Origin: Agrobacterium sp. a22-2
GTDB taxonomy: Bacteria; Pseudomonadota; Alphaproteobacteria; Rhizobiales; Rhizobiaceae
Direction: 5' to 3'
DNA length: 64,000 bases
Assembly (NCBI RefSeq): GCF_012276985.1
Contig: NZ_JAAXMM010000002.1
Coordinates: forward strand, 372,001 to 436,000
The position numbers and the translations under genes are program-made. This document shows, one piece after another, positions 17,080 through 27,600 of this stretch. The notes beneath the pieces were generated by a model. It had not been told where the DNA came from, searched no databases, and saw nothing but the letters and a program-made list of their open reading frames with translations. Each line of letters starts with the position of its first letter. The first letter of the stretch is position 1.

Positions 17080-18789
17080 ATGCCTTACAAGATGTCCCGC
17101 GCCGCCTATGCCTCCATGTTCGGACCGACCACCGGCGACCGGGTGCGCCTGGCCGATACGGACCTGTTCATCGAGGTGGAGAAGGATTTCACCACCTATG
17201 GCGACGAGGTGAAGTTTGGCGGCGGCAAGGTCATTCGCGACGGCATGGGCCAGAGCCAGGTGACGCGGGCCAATGGTGCGGTCGACACCGTCATCACGAA
17301 TGCGCTGATCGTCGACCACTGGGGTATCGTCAAGGCCGATGTCGGACTGAGGAATGGTCGCATCCATGGGATTGGCAAGGCGGGCAATCCCGATACCCAG
17401 CCCAATGTGACGATCATTGTCGGGCCATCGACCGAGGTGATTGCCGGCGAAGGCAAGATCCTGACGGCGGGCGGCATGGATGCGCATATCCACTTCATTT
17501 GCCCACAGCAGATCGAGGAAGCGCTGATGTCCGGCATGACCACCATGCTCGGCGGCGGCTCCGGCCCGGCCCATGGCACGCTGGCCACGACCTGCACCGG
17601 CGCCTGGCATATCGAGCGCATGATCGAGAGTTTTGATGCGTTCCCGATGAACCTGGCGCTGGCGGGCAAAGGCAATGCCTCGTTGCCGGCGCCGCTGGAG
17701 GAGATGATCCTGGCCGGTGCCTCCAGCCTGAAGCTGCACGAGGACTGGGGCACGACGCCGGCCGCCATCGATTGCTGCCTGGGGGTCGCCGACCAATACG
17801 ACGTGCAGGTGATGATCCATACCGATACGCTGAACGAGAGCGGCTTCGTCGAAGACACGATCGACGCCATCAAGGGCCGCACCATCCATGCCTTCCACAC
17901 GGAAGGGGCCGGTGGTGGCCATGCGCCTGACATCATCAAGGTCTGCGGCCAGCTGAACGTCATTCCGTCGTCGACCAATCCGACGCGGCCCTATACGGTC
18001 AATACCATTGCCGAGCATCTCGACATGCTGATGGTCTGCCATCACCTGTCCTCGTCGATCCCGGAGGACATTGCCTTTGCCGAAAGCCGCATCCGCAAGG
18101 AAACCATTGCCGCGGAAGATATCCTGCACGATATCGGCGCGTTTTCGATCATCTCGTCGGACAGCCAGGCCATGGGCCGCGTCGGCGAGGTCGCTATCCG
18201 CACCTGGCAGACGGCCGACAAGATGAAACGGCAGCGCGGCCGCCTGACCCAGGAAGTGGGCGACAACGACAATTTCCGCGTCAAGCGCTACATCGCCAAA
18301 TACACGATCAACCCGGCCATCGCGCAGGGCCTTTCCCATGAAATCGGTTCGATCGAGATCGGCAAGCGCGCCGACCTGGTGCTGTGGGACCCGGCCTTTT
18401 TCGGCGTCAAGCCGAGCATGGTTCTGCTGGGCGGCATGATCGCCGCGGCGCCGATGGGCGACCCGAACGCCTCCATTCCGACGCCGCAGCCGATGCACTA
18501 CCGGCCGATGTTCGGCGCCTACGGCAAGGCGCGCACCAATTCCTCGGTGACCTTCGTCAGCCAGGCTTCGCTCGACGCCGGTCTTGCCGGTCGCCTTGGT
18601 GTTGCCAAGCAGTTGCTGGCGGTCAAGAACACCCGCGGCGGCATTTCCAAGAAGTCGATGATCCATAACGATCTGACGCCGGATATCAAGGTTGATCCGG
18701 AAACCTATGAGGTACGGGCCGATGGCGAACTGCTGACCTGCGAACCGGCAACCGTGCTGCCGATGGCGCAGCGCTATTTCCTTTTCTAG
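17080..18789 (+). CDS. ureC: Urease subunit alpha (catalytic)
   Basis: A 569-residue nickel enzyme that hydrolyses urea to ammonia and carbamate. Metal ligands are visible: H136 and H138 (DAHIHF), the carbamylated K218 (SSLKLHEDW), H247 (VMIHTDT), H273 (HAFHTEG) and D361 (SSDSQ). The mobile flap has C320-H321-H322 (MVCHHLS). The flap continues SSSIPED where I would expect DPSI-like sequence in rhizobial UreC, so this loop is slightly unusual. The ATG at 17080 was chosen over upstream in-frame starts that lie inside the PIN gene. Confidence 0.97.
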   Translation: MPYKMSRAAYASMFGPTTGDRVRLADTDLFIEVEKDFTTYGDEVKFGGGKVIRDGMGQSQVTRANGAVDTVITNALIVDHWGIVKADVGLRNGRIHGIGKAGNPDTQPNVTIIVGPSTEVIAGEGKILTAGGMDAHIHFICPQQIEEALMSGMTTMLGGGSGPAHGTLATTCTGAWHIERMIESFDAFPMNLALAGKGNASLPAPLEEMILAGASSLKLHEDWGTTPAAIDCCLGVADQYDVQVMIHTDTLNESGFVEDTIDAIKGRTIHAFHTEGAGGGHAPDIIKVCGQLNVIPSSTNPTRPYTVNTIAEHLDMLMVCHHLSSSIPEDIAFAESRIRKETIAAEDILHDIGAFSIISSDSQAMGRVGEVAIRTWQTADKMKRQRGRLTQEVGDNDNFRVKRYIAKYTINPAIAQGLSHEIGSIEIGKRADLVLWDPAFFGVKPSMVLLGGMIAAAPMGDPNASIPTPQPMHYRPMFGAYGKARTNSSVTFVSQASLDAGLAGRLGVAKQLLAVKNTRGGISKKSMIHNDLTPDIKVDPETYEVRADGELLTCEPATVLPMAQRYFLF

Positions 18790-18985
18790 GCCGAGAGGGC
18801 GCTGAAACTTTTGCTAAGATCATGAGGCATGCGCCTTCTGCAAGGCTGCCATGCGCGGGCTGTTATCGCATGGTTTGATGCTGCAGCGCAGCAGGATTTC
18901 GGCTACACAAAAATCTTGATCTTTCGACGGCCCGCGTCCTCCCAAGGCGTGTGGCGTCGCGGCCCTTACTCCAAGGAGATTATTG

Positions 18986-19525
18986 ATGTTGATCGGCAAG
19001 AAAGTTCCGTTTGTCACCTTCCGCACGCGTATTCGCGACGAGGCCGTTGGCGGCCCGAATCCCTTCCGCTGGGAAGACAAGACCTCCGACGATTATTTTG
19101 CCGGCAAGCGCGTCGTGCTGTTCTCGCTGCCGGGCGCCTTTACCCCGACCTGCTCGACCTTCCAGCTGCCGGACTTCGAGAAGATGTACGAGCAGTTCAA
19201 GGCCGAAGGCGTCGACGAGATCTACTGCATCTCCGTCAATGACGCGTTTGTGATGAATGCCTGGGGCAAGTCGCAGAATCTCGACCACGTCAAGCTGATC
19301 CCGGACGGCTCGGGCGAGTTTACCCGCAAGATGGGCATGCTGGTCTCCAAGGACAATCTCGGCTTCGGCATGCGCTCCTGGCGCTATGCCGCCGTCATCA
19401 ACGATGGCATTGTCGAGCAGTGGTTCGAGGAAGAAGGCTATTCGGACAATTGCGACAGCGATCCCTATGGCGTGTCCTCGCCGCAGAACATCCTGGAAAA
19501 GCTCAAGGACAAGAAGGCGGCTTGA
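18986..19525 (+). CDS. Peroxiredoxin (Prx5/PrxII type)
   Basis: A 179-residue thiol peroxidase. The peroxidatic Cys is in PGAFTPTCSTFQLPDFE, with the conserved downstream Arg in MRSWRYAAV. A further Cys lies in DNCDSDPYG, a position used by some Prx5-type enzymes. It reduces H2O2 or alkyl peroxides in the cytoplasm. The ATG at 18986 follows AAGGAGA; it is preceded by a TTG at 18983. Separated from ureC by 196 bp and followed by a strong terminator, so it may have its own promoter. Confidence 0.9.
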   Translation: MLIGKKVPFVTFRTRIRDEAVGGPNPFRWEDKTSDDYFAGKRVVLFSLPGAFTPTCSTFQLPDFEKMYEQFKAEGVDEIYCISVNDAFVMNAWGKSQNLDHVKLIPDGSGEFTRKMGMLVSKDNLGFGMRSWRYAAVINDGIVEQWFEEEGYSDNCDSDPYGVSSPQNILEKLKDKKAA

Positions 19526-19555
19526 TACAGTCTTCCGATATTGCGCTTACAGAGA

Positions 19556-19577
19556 CCCGGCCGCGGCCGGGTTTTTT
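19556..19577 (+). terminator. Intrinsic terminator after the peroxiredoxin gene
   Basis: A perfect GC-rich inverted repeat (CCCGGCC 19556-19562 with GGCCGGG 19565-19571) followed at once by six T. It should split the urea region into urt-ureDABC-prx and downstream parts, so ureEFG need their own promoter. Confidence 0.92.
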
Positions 19578-20073
19578 GTTGCCTGCTATCGCCTGGTACA
19601 GGCAAGAGCGGCTGGACAGATACAGGCGCCAAGCACCGGCCGGATATCGGCTGCCGGGCGCCTCGATTTTGACGCGCTACGTCTGCCTTGATGTGACTTT
19701 CGCCCGTCGTCCCGTCTTGCCGGCAGACTTGCCCAATTGGGCATAAGTGTTAACGGGCGCCGCTCGGAAATGGAACAATATCGTCCCAGCGTTTGAATAT
19801 AACGTTTGCAATCTTCGATTGAATTTCGGTGGCCGGCAGATATGCTGCAAACGAATATTTTGTGTTGCTTTCGTAATCAATGCGTAGATATCGCTTTATC
19901 GGCACGGTTTGTTGCGGTGGCGGTGTGCCAAAATGCAATCTGGGATGGTATGATATTTTAGCGATGTGGATAATTAAACTATTTTGGGCTTTGTGGGCAT
20001 TTTACGGATTGTTTTAGGGATACGCCAATAAAAGGCTCCTATTCGATGGAGGCAAGGAACGAGGAGCGACAAG
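19578..20073. other. AT-rich intergenic region before the GGDEF gene
   Basis: About 500 bp without a confident gene. From about 19745 to 20030 base composition is clearly more A/T-rich than neighbours. A 62-codon leftward frame (19750-19938) has plausible protein-like content (YLPATEIQSKIANVIF) but no clear ribosome site and no family I recognise; it may be a remnant. The right end should hold the GGDEF gene promoter. Confidence 0.4.
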
Positions 20074-20898
20074 GTGCATTTGTTCAAGGACTGGATATTG
20101 CTTCAGGTCGATCTCGGGAGCTTCACGACGAAGAGGGCAGTCTATGGATTCGCCCTGAAAATGGCATTCAGAGCCGTTCTTCTGTCTTTTATACTGAATC
20201 TCATCGTGCTGCCGATCTCTCACGCGCTTGGTCTCGTGCCGATGGCGCTTGGCGATGCGATCCGGCTCAGCGTCGTGATGTCCTGGCTGGTTGTGGGCGT
20301 GGTTTCCGGTGTGCTCGGCATCCTGACCGGCCATATGATCCGGCAATTGTCGCTGTCGAAAGCCGAATTCGAGCTTCTGAGCCGCACCGACATGCTGTCG
20401 GGCCTTCTTAACCGGCGGGCTTTTTCCGAACTTCTGGATGATACAGCCGGTCCCGCATCCCTGGCGATCCTTGACCTCGACCGCTTCAAATCGATCAATG
20501 ACGGCCATGGCCATTGCGCCGGAGATACGGTCATTCAGGCGGTGTCGGGCATCCTGCGCGACGTGTTTGGCGATCGTCACGTGACCGCCCGGCTGGGGGG
20601 CGAGGAGTTCGGCGTGATCATTCATGGCGGCACGCCGGAAAGCCGCCTGGCGATGGTGGAAGAGGTGCGGAGGGCGATTGCCGGCCGGATCCTGACGCTC
20701 GACGGCGCGGTCATTTCGACGACGATTTCGGCCGGTATTGCCGAGATCCGCAGCGGCCGGCGCAAGGAGGCGATCTATTCGTCGGCCGACCGGGCGCTCT
20801 ATCTGGCCAAGGCCGGCGGACGCAACCGGGTGGTGCACGAAGACGATGGCGTCGCCCTGTTCGAATCGCCGCTCAAGGAAGCTGCAAACGGCTCCTGA
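20074..20898 (+). CDS. Membrane-bound diguanylate cyclase (GGDEF)
   Basis: A 274-residue protein. Two hydrophobic helices (about residues 30-55 and 65-92) anchor it, and a GGDEF domain follows from about residue 105: [33 protein letters not shown], the active-site motif LGGEEF, and [16 protein letters not shown]. The GGEEF motif supports c-di-GMP synthesis. No RxxD inhibitory site precedes it at the usual 5-residue distance, so product feedback may be lacking. Starts at GTG 20074 with GAGGAG upstream. It lies 89 bp before ureE. Confidence 0.9.
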   Translation: MHLFKDWILLQVDLGSFTTKRAVYGFALKMAFRAVLLSFILNLIVLPISHALGLVPMALGDAIRLSVVMSWLVVGVVSGVLGILTGHMIRQLSLSKAEFELLSRTDMLSGLLNRRAFSELLDDTAGPASLAILDLDRFKSINDGHGHCAGDTVIQAVSGILRDVFGDRHVTARLGGEEFGVIIHGGTPESRLAMVEEVRRAIAGRILTLDGAVISTTISAGIAEIRSGRRKEAIYSSADRALYLAKAGGRNRVVHEDDGVALFESPLKEAANGS

Positions 20899-20987
20899 GG
20901 TCTCGACCGCGGCGATGGCATGCAAACTTCCTGTTGCAGGATGGCGCTATATTTTGCATGGTTCTGCTCTGCCAAATCGGAGTGCAA

Positions 20988-21485
20988 ATGCAGCGCGTTA
21001 CCTCCTATCTCACCGCCGGAACCTCCAGCGAATTTCCTGTCGCGACCGTCATCCTCGCCCATGACGAGCGCCATCTGCGGCGCAAACTGCTGCATCTCGA
21101 CAATGGCGACATGGTCATGCTCGATCTGAAGGAGCCGGTGCTGTTTGCTCATGGCGATCGGCTGGTGCTCGACAATGGCGATCTGGTCGAGATTCATGCC
21201 GCAGAAGAGCGATTGCTTTCGATCCTGCCGCGCGATCCCCTGCATCTGGTCGAGCTTGCTTGGCATCTGGGCAATCGGCATCTGCAGGCGCAGATCGAAA
21301 CGGGTCGCATCCTGATCCAGCGCGATCACGTCATTGCCGCCATGCTGAAGGGCCTGGGCGCCGAGGTCAGCGAGGTGATCGAGCCGTTCCAGCCGATGCG
21401 CGGCGCTTATCACACACCGGGCCATGGCCATGGCGCAAAGAGCGGCCACGACCATGCAGCCGTTCATACGCCCGATGCCGATTGA
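20988..21485 (+). CDS. ureE: Urease accessory nickel chaperone UreE
   Basis: A 165-residue protein: an N-terminal peptide-binding half ([19 protein letters not shown]...VMLDLKEP) and a C-terminal metal-binding half with the conserved [13 protein letters not shown] and the D-H-V segment. The tail is rich in His ([19 protein letters not shown]), giving extra nickel sites. It hands nickel to the UreDFG complex. The ATG at 20988 follows GGAG. It opens the ureEFG part, downstream of the peroxiredoxin terminator. Confidence 0.95.
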   Translation: MQRVTSYLTAGTSSEFPVATVILAHDERHLRRKLLHLDNGDMVMLDLKEPVLFAHGDRLVLDNGDLVEIHAAEERLLSILPRDPLHLVELAWHLGNRHLQAQIETGRILIQRDHVIAAMLKGLGAEVSEVIEPFQPMRGAYHTPGHGHGAKSGHDHAAVHTPDAD

Positions 21486-21491
21486 CTTGAT

Positions 21492-22163
21492 ATGAGCGAG
21501 GCGACCGACATGCGCAGCCTGCTGCGGCTGATGGCCTGGCTGTCGCCGGCTTTTCCCGTCGGTGCCTTTGCCTATTCCGGCGGGCTGGAACGGGCGGCGG
21601 CCGATGGGCTGCTGGCCGGCGAGCATGGCCTGCGCGACTGGATCGCGGCGCTGATCGACCATGGTTCGGCCTGGAACGATGCCGTCTTGCTTAACGAGGC
21701 GCATTCTGCCCATGCGGATGCCGGTCGGCTGGGCGCCGTGGCCGAGCTTGCCGAGGCGCTTGCGGGTTCGCGTGAACGGCATGCCGAGACCATGGCATTG
21801 GGCAGTGCCTTTCTTGAGGCGGCAGGGGCCTGGCCTTCGGATGTCTTTCGCCTGCTGCCGCAAAGGACGGCATATCCTGTGGCGGTCGGCGCCGTCGCTG
21901 GTGCCCATGGCATAGCGGCCAGTCAGGCGATCGGTGCCTATCTGCATGCCGCCGTCTCGCAACTGGTCTCGGCCGGGATCCGGCTTGGCGTGGCGGGTCA
22001 GCGGCAGGGGGTGGCGATTGTCGCCGACCTTGAGCCGCTGCTGGAGTCGGTGGCGCGGCGAGGTGCAGCCTCAACGCTCGAGGATCTCGGGAGCGCGACG
22101 ATCCGGGCGGATATCGCCGCGCTGGGGCACGAAATTCAAGGGACGCGGCTGTTTCGCTCGTAA
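21492..22163 (+). CDS. ureF: Urease accessory protein UreF
   Basis: A 223-residue all-helical protein with the UreF signature SPAFPVGAFAYSGGLE and TAYPVAVGAVAGAHGI. It bridges UreD and UreG on the urease apoprotein and helps gate GTP hydrolysis during nickel insertion. It lies 6 bp after ureE and 70 bp before ureG, all on one strand. Confidence 0.95.
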   Translation: MSEATDMRSLLRLMAWLSPAFPVGAFAYSGGLERAAADGLLAGEHGLRDWIAALIDHGSAWNDAVLLNEAHSAHADAGRLGAVAELAEALAGSRERHAETMALGSAFLEAAGAWPSDVFRLLPQRTAYPVAVGAVAGAHGIAASQAIGAYLHAAVSQLVSAGIRLGVAGQRQGVAIVADLEPLLESVARRGAASTLEDLGSATIRADIAALGHEIQGTRLFRS

Positions 22164-22233
22164 GACTTCGGGCGGCTAAGCGTCTTCAGAACAATGGGGC
22201 TGCTACGGCAGTCGTTCAACAAGGATTGAGACG

Positions 22234-22845
22234 ATGAAATCGGCGAATGGACCCTTGCGCGTTGGTATCGGCGGACCGGTCGGCTCCGGCAAGACGGCCC
22301 TGACGGAAAAGCTCTGCAAGGCGATGCGCGACGAGTATTCCGTCGCCGTGGTGACCAATGACATCTATACCCGCGAGGATGCCGAAGCGCTGGTGCGCAT
22401 GCAGGCGCTGTCGTCCGACCGGGTTGTGGGGGTGGAAACCGGCGGCTGCCCCCATACGGCGATCCGCGAGGACGCGACGATCAATCTGCAGGCGATCGCC
22501 GACCTGACGCAACGGTTCCCCGATCTCGACATCGTCTTCATCGAGTCGGGCGGCGACAATCTGGCTGCGACGTTTTCGCCCGATCTGGCGGATCTGACGA
22601 TCTATGTCATATCGGTCTGTCAGGGGGAGGAGATTCCGCGCAAGGGCGGTCCGGGCATTACCCGATCCGACCTGCTGGTGATCAACAAGAAGGACCTGGC
22701 ACCGCATGTCGAAGTGGATCTCGATGTCATGGAGCGGGACGCACATCGCATGCGCGACGCAAAACCCTTCCTGTTTTCTGACATGAAGAGAGGAGCGGGC
22801 GTCGAGGAAATCGTTCGCTTCCTGAAGGACAGCGGCGGGCTCTGA
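22234..22845 (+). CDS. ureG: Urease accessory GTPase UreG
   Basis: A 203-residue SIMIBI GTPase. P-loop [30 protein letters not shown] contains the conserved CPH nickel-binding motif; [14 protein letters not shown] and [12 protein letters not shown] (G4 NKxD) complete it. It couples GTP hydrolysis to nickel delivery with UreE, UreF and UreD. Last gene of the urea cluster; it converges on the Crp-type gene with a 25-bp gap. Confidence 0.97.
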   Translation: MKSANGPLRVGIGGPVGSGKTALTEKLCKAMRDEYSVAVVTNDIYTREDAEALVRMQALSSDRVVGVETGGCPHTAIREDATINLQAIADLTQRFPDLDIVFIESGGDNLAATFSPDLADLTIYVISVCQGEEIPRKGGPGITRSDLLVINKKDLAPHVEVDLDVMERDAHRMRDAKPFLFSDMKRGAGVEEIVRFLKDSGGL

Positions 22846-22870
22846 AACATCAGGCCCAGACCGTTGCTTG

Positions 22871-23554
22871 TCAGATCTGCTTCAGGGCGCTGATATCGCT
22901 GATCTGGATGATCCGGCCGCGCACGGTCACGCCGGCCCGGCGCAGGGCCGAGAAGGCGCGGGACAGCGCTTCCGGCGCCAGACCCAGCTTGCCGGCCAGC
23001 AGGCTCTTCTGGAAAGGCAGGCGGATGGAAGCGGACGCGCTGTCGCTCGGGCAATTGTCGAGAAGATATTGCGCGACGCGCTGCGGTGCCGTCTGCAGCC
23101 GGTCATTGGCGATGCAGTCCATGGTGCTGCGCAGATAGTTGGACAGGCACTGGATGATGGCTTTCGCCACGTCCTTTTCCTGTTCGGCGAGGGCACGAAC
23201 CTTCTGCAGCTCGAACCGTGCCACCGTGACGTTTTCAGCCGCCTGGCTATTGTAGTAATAGGTGTCGCCCACCGAGAGAAGGCATTCCGCAAAGGTGTCG
23301 CCAGGGCCGCAGATGCGGATATCGGCTTCGCGGCCGTCCTTGTTCAGCCGGTAGAGACGGACATAGCCGCTCAGAACGCAATAGAAATAGTCCGCCGCCT
23401 CGCCGTCGCGGAACAGTAGGTCGCGCGCCTCGTAGCTGGTGACGGTCGCGATGTCCATCATGCGCGCCAATGCGTTCGGACCGAGCGACGCCATCAGCGG
23501 AGTCTTGAGCAGGATATTTCTATCGCGTGTGTTCAATTTCAAAACCTTGTTCAC
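22871..23554 (-). CDS. Crp/Fnr-family transcription regulator (FixK/FNR-type recognition helix, no Fe-S cysteines)
   Basis: A 227-residue regulator: a cyclic-nucleotide-binding-like beta roll (residues ~20-130, with RDGEAADYFYCVLSGYVRLY and ICGPGDTFAE), a dimer helix, and a winged HTH with LAGKLGLAPEALSRAFSAL. The recognition helix shows E-x-x-S-R, as in FNR and FixK, predicting TTGAT half-sites. The N-terminal cysteine cluster of oxygen-sensing FNR is absent. A matching perfect site is at 23780-23793. Its signal is not predictable. It converges on ureG. Confidence 0.88.
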   Translation of the reverse strand: MNKVLKLNTRDRNILLKTPLMASLGPNALARMMDIATVTSYEARDLLFRDGEAADYFYCVLSGYVRLYRLNKDGREADIRICGPGDTFAECLLSVGDTYYYNSQAAENVTVARFELQKVRALAEQEKDVAKAIIQCLSNYLRSTMDCIANDRLQTAPQRVAQYLLDNCPSDSASASIRLPFQKSLLAGKLGLAPEALSRAFSALRRAGVTVRGRIIQISDISALKQI

Positions 23555-24026
23555 GGCTTCCCGGCTCCTTCAAGCGGCGGTCCGAAGAGCGCCATGCCTT
23601 TCCCAACGACGCCCAAATCTCAGTGAGGAAAAAACAGCGACACGCGCCACGATCACGGTTGGCTCTCACGATCGAAAGACTGATGGCGCGGGATGTCCTC
23701 CCTTCGGCAATGGCAGCACTTGGGCAGGTCACGCATTCCTCAACAGCCGTCAGAATAGGACAGCAAAAACGCAGGCGAGTTGATTTCGATCAATAGCCCT
23801 GAGGTCTCATGTCAGATTTTTGAAGAACAGCGGGGTAGGGGCATGGCTAAGGGGCCGGATTCAGCCCTGTCTGTCCGAACCGGAATGGGGAGCCCAGGCA
23901 AAGCGCGATAGCGCCCTCATGCTGCTTGGGTATTCCGGGCCGTCCGGCTTGCCGGAATTATCATTGCGAAGCATTCTGCAGATCGACAGATATTGCGGCT
24001 CTTGCGACAAGAAGAGCGACTGGACC
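23555..24026. promoter_or_regulatory. Divergent region between the Crp/Fnr gene and the GNAT gene
   Basis: This 472-bp stretch holds a perfect FNR/FixK box at 23780-23793 and no convincing gene. The GNAT reading frame is open upstream to 23820, but that part is not protein-like. The box lies 226 bp from the regulator start and 234 bp from the GNAT start, so it could act on either gene or on an unannotated transcript. Confidence 0.55.
23780..23793. promoter_or_regulatory. FNR/FixK box
   Basis: TTGATTTCGATCAA is a perfect match to the anaerobox consensus TTGAT-N4-ATCAA bound by FNR, FixK and FnrN proteins. The adjacent Crp/Fnr gene encodes a compatible E-x-x-S-R recognition helix, which suggests autoregulation or control by another FixK-type protein at low oxygen. 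Confidence 0.75.
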
Positions 24027-24464
24027 ATGGAGGCCAAACAGACATTGACGATCCAAATCGAGATCGAGACCGCGCCAGACAAAGACGTACAACGGCTCAT
24101 CGACGAGGGGCTCGATATCTTCAATGCCGAGCGGGCTGGCCCGGACAATGCCGAGGATTTATGGGTCATCGCCCGTGGCAGCGACGGCAGCGTTTGCGGT
24201 GGACTCAAAGGCCGGACATTCTACGCGTGGCTGTTCATTGACTGGCTTTGGGTGTCCTCTTCGGCACGCGGCCATGGCATCGGCCGACATCTCATAACCA
24301 AGGCAGAAGACGCGGCGCGCCAGCGCGGCTGCCTTGGAGCCTATGTGGATACGTTCAGCTTCCAGGCGCCGGATTTCTACCGCCAGAACGGTTATGAGGA
24401 ATTTGGTCGGATCGAAGGGCTTCCTCCCGGTCATGCCTGTATATGGCTGAAGAAGACATTCTAG
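24027..24464 (+). CDS. GNAT-family N-acetyltransferase
   Basis: A 145-residue GNAT domain. The acetyl-CoA pyrophosphate loop is visible in WVSSSARGHGIGRHLITKAE (R-G-H-G-I-G), followed by the C-terminal YVDTFSFQAPDFYRQNGYEEFG, typical of small-molecule acetyltransferases. The acceptor is unknown. The ATG at 24027 was chosen because the sequence upstream in the same frame is not protein-like; the ribosome site is weak. It stands alone, convergent with the RND pump gene. Confidence 0.82.
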   Translation: MEAKQTLTIQIEIETAPDKDVQRLIDEGLDIFNAERAGPDNAEDLWVIARGSDGSVCGGLKGRTFYAWLFIDWLWVSSSARGHGIGRHLITKAEDAARQRGCLGAYVDTFSFQAPDFYRQNGYEEFGRIEGLPPGHACIWLKKTF

Positions 24465-24550
24465 AGATTAGCCAATCCCACAAAATTTACACCAGGCTGG
24501 CCACTGGACAGCTGACCTGATCGCTTCTGAGCGGGTTGTTCAACCAGATG

Positions 24551-24577
24551 AAAAGAGCCGGAATGAACCCGGCTCTT
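24551..24577 (-). terminator. Intrinsic terminator of the efflux operon
   Basis: A 9-bp stem (AAGAGCCGG 24553-24561 with CCGGCTCTT 24569-24577) and a 7-base loop lies 37 bp past the RND stop. On the minus strand it ends in a short TTTT run. Confidence 0.75.
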
Positions 24578-24613
24578 GTGTCGTCGTCTCTCTTGGCGCT
24601 TGCCGTGGCGCCG

Positions 24614-27600
24614 TTACTCGGCGGCCAGCGGCGGTCTTGGAACGATGCGGATCGGTTCCTGGGCGCGGCGGGTGGCTTCCTGGCGTTTTTCCATCGCCGT
24701 CAGGCGTTCCTCCATCGAGGTCAGGGCCTGGCGATTGGTCTTTGCCAGTTCGGTCAACGCCTCCGGTGGCAGGGCCTCCGGTTCCTGTTCCTTCTTGCCG
24801 ACCATGCGGCTGAACAGCCAGCCGAGCAGGCGGGACAGGTCGTCCATGATCAGGAAGAAGGCCGGAACGACCAGCAGGCTCATGACCGTCGACACGATGA
24901 TGCCGCCGATCACGGCAATCGCCATCGGTGCGCGGAACGAGCCGCCTTCGCCGACGCCGAGCGCCGAGGGCAGCATGCCGGCCGACATGGCGATCGAGGT
25001 CATGATGATCGGCCGGGCGCGCTTGCGGCCGGCTTCCACCATGGCTTCGACGCGGTGCATGCCCTGGTGGCGCATTTCGATGGCGAAATCGACCAGAAGG
25101 ATGGCGTTCTTGGTGACGATGCCCATCAGCATCAGGATGCCGATCAGCACGGGCATCGACAGTGCGTTGCCGGTGATGATCAGCGCTGCCGCCACGCCGC
25201 CGATGGCCAGCGGTAGCGACAGAAGGATGGTGAACGGCTGGATCACGTCCTTGAACAGCAGGATCAGCACGGTCAGCACCAGCAGCACGCCGAGCAGCAT
25301 GGCGTTGAGGAAGCTTTGCTGCATTTCGTTCTGCACTTTGGTGTCGCCGCTTTCGGCTAGGCGCACGCCTGCCGGAAGGCCGGCCTGGTCCACCGTCTGG
25401 CGGAAGGCTGCCGAGGCCGTGTCGAGGGCGACGCCCTGCGGCAGGTCGGCGCCGATGGTGACGACGCGGTTGCGGTTGTTGCGCTTGATCGAGCTCACGC
25501 CTTCCGAATAATCGATATCGGCGACGCTGGACAGGGGAACCGTGGCGCCCGTCGCGGTCTGGATCTTGAGGGCGCGGATGGCGGCCAGATCGCTGCGCAG
25601 GTCCAGAGAGGCCTGCACCCGGATCGGGATGAGACGGTTGTCGAGCGAGATCTTCGACAGGGCGGCATCGATGTCGCCGATCGTTGCGACGCGAACCGTT
25701 TCGGCGATCTGGTTCGGCGTGATGCCGAGGCGAGCCGCCTCATCCTTGCGCGGCCGGATCTGCAGTTCGGGGCGGGGCAGGGCGCCTTCGGCGCTGACAT
25801 TGGCCAGAACCGGAACGGTGCGCAGCTTGGCTTCCAGCAGGCCGACGGCGTCGTTCAGTTCCTCCTCGTTCTTGGAGAGGAAGTTGAAGGCCAGGTCGCG
25901 CTCGCCGCGGTCGTTGAGCTTCAGGACGCGGATGTCGGCGATCGGTCGGAGTTTTTCGAAAACCTCGAGCTCGATATCCCATTGCGGGCGCGTCCGGCCT
26001 TCGACATGCATTTTCGGCAGATACTGGCCGACGACCGGCAGGCTGCCGAGGCCCTTGTTGACCAGCGTCTTCAGCAGCGAATGCTCGATCTTGTGCAGGT
26101 TGAGCGTGACGCTGGCGCGGCGCAGTTCCAGGTCGCCTTTCGGCGAGGCGCCCCCAAGAATGAAGACGCTCTCGACGCCGTCGAGATCCTTGACGGCGGC
26201 ATAGATCTCGTCGGTCTTGCGTTCGGTTTCGGCAAGGGTCGCATTGGGCGGCAGTTCGACCGACAGCGTGACACGGCCGGCGTCTTCCGGCGGCAGAAAG
26301 CTGCCGGGAACCTGGGCCAGGAGGGCCATCGATCCGATCAGGAAAGCGAAGGCTCCGATCAGCGTCGCATAACGCGCATACCAATGGGTCGTCGTGGTGC
26401 GCACCAACCGCGTATAGCCCTTCATGAAGGCGCTATCATTGTCGTGGTGGTCGTCCATTCCGTCTTCGGCCCGCATCAGGTAGGCGGCCATCAGCGGCGT
26501 GATCAGGCGCGCCACCATCAGCGAGAAGAACACTGAGAAAGCGACCGTCAGGCCGAACTGGATGAAGTACTGGCCGGGAATGCCCGGCATGAACGATACC
26601 GGCACGAAGACGGCGATGATGGTAAACGTCGTCGCGATGACGGCCAGGCCGATTTCGTCGGCAGCCTCGATGGCGGCGCGATACGGCGATTTGCCCATCT
26701 TGATATGGCGGGCGATGTTCTCGATCTCGACGATGGCGTCGTCGACGAGAATGCCGGTCGCCAGGGTCAGCGCCAGGAAGCTGACGAGATTGAGCGAGAA
26801 GCCCATCAAGTCCATGATCCAGAAGGTCGGGATCGCGGACAAAGGCAGGGCGATGGCCGAAATCAGCGTGGCGCGCCAGTTGCGCAGGAAGAGGAAGACG
26901 ACGATGACGGCAAGGATTGCGCCTTCCAGCAGCGTATGCATCGCGGCTTCGTAATTGCCGTAGGTGAAGTAGACCGAATCGTTGATCAACTCGATATCGA
27001 CGTCAGGGTTTTCGGCGCGGACCTGATCAAGGCTTTTGCCGACCGTTTCGGCGACGGTGACTTCGCTGGCACCCTTTGCACGGAAAACGGCAAAGGTGAC
27101 GACCGGCGCGCCATCGTAGCGCGAGAAGGATTTCTGTTCCTCATAGGTATCTTCGACCGTTCCGAGGTCGGACAGCTTTACGAAGCGGCCGCCCGAAAGC
27201 GCAATGGTCGTGTCGGCCAGTTGCGAGACGTTGCGGGCATCGCCAAGCGTGCGGATCGCCTGTTCGGCGCCGGCCACCTGGCCGCGGCCGGAACCGACAT
27301 CGAGATTGGTGCCGCGCAGCTGGCTGTTGACGTCGGCGGCGGTAATACCATAGGCGTTCAGCCGATCCGGATCGAGTTCGACGCGGACTTCGCGGTCGGC
27401 CCCGCCGTAGCGGTCGATACGGCCGATGCCGGCCTGGCCCTGCAGAGCGCGCTTGACGGTATCATCGACGAACCAGGACAGCTCTTCCAGGGTCATGTCG
27501 GGCGAGGAGACCGCAAAGGTCTGGATCGCCTGGCCTTCGACATCGACTTTGGAGACGATCGGCTCGTCGACCGAAGCCGGCAGATCGCCCCTGATCTCGT

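Noticed and set aside
20514..20987. Long N-terminal extension of UreE in the same frame
   Set aside because: It overlaps the GGDEF gene in another frame; UreE starts at ATG 20988 after GGAG and the family length fits.
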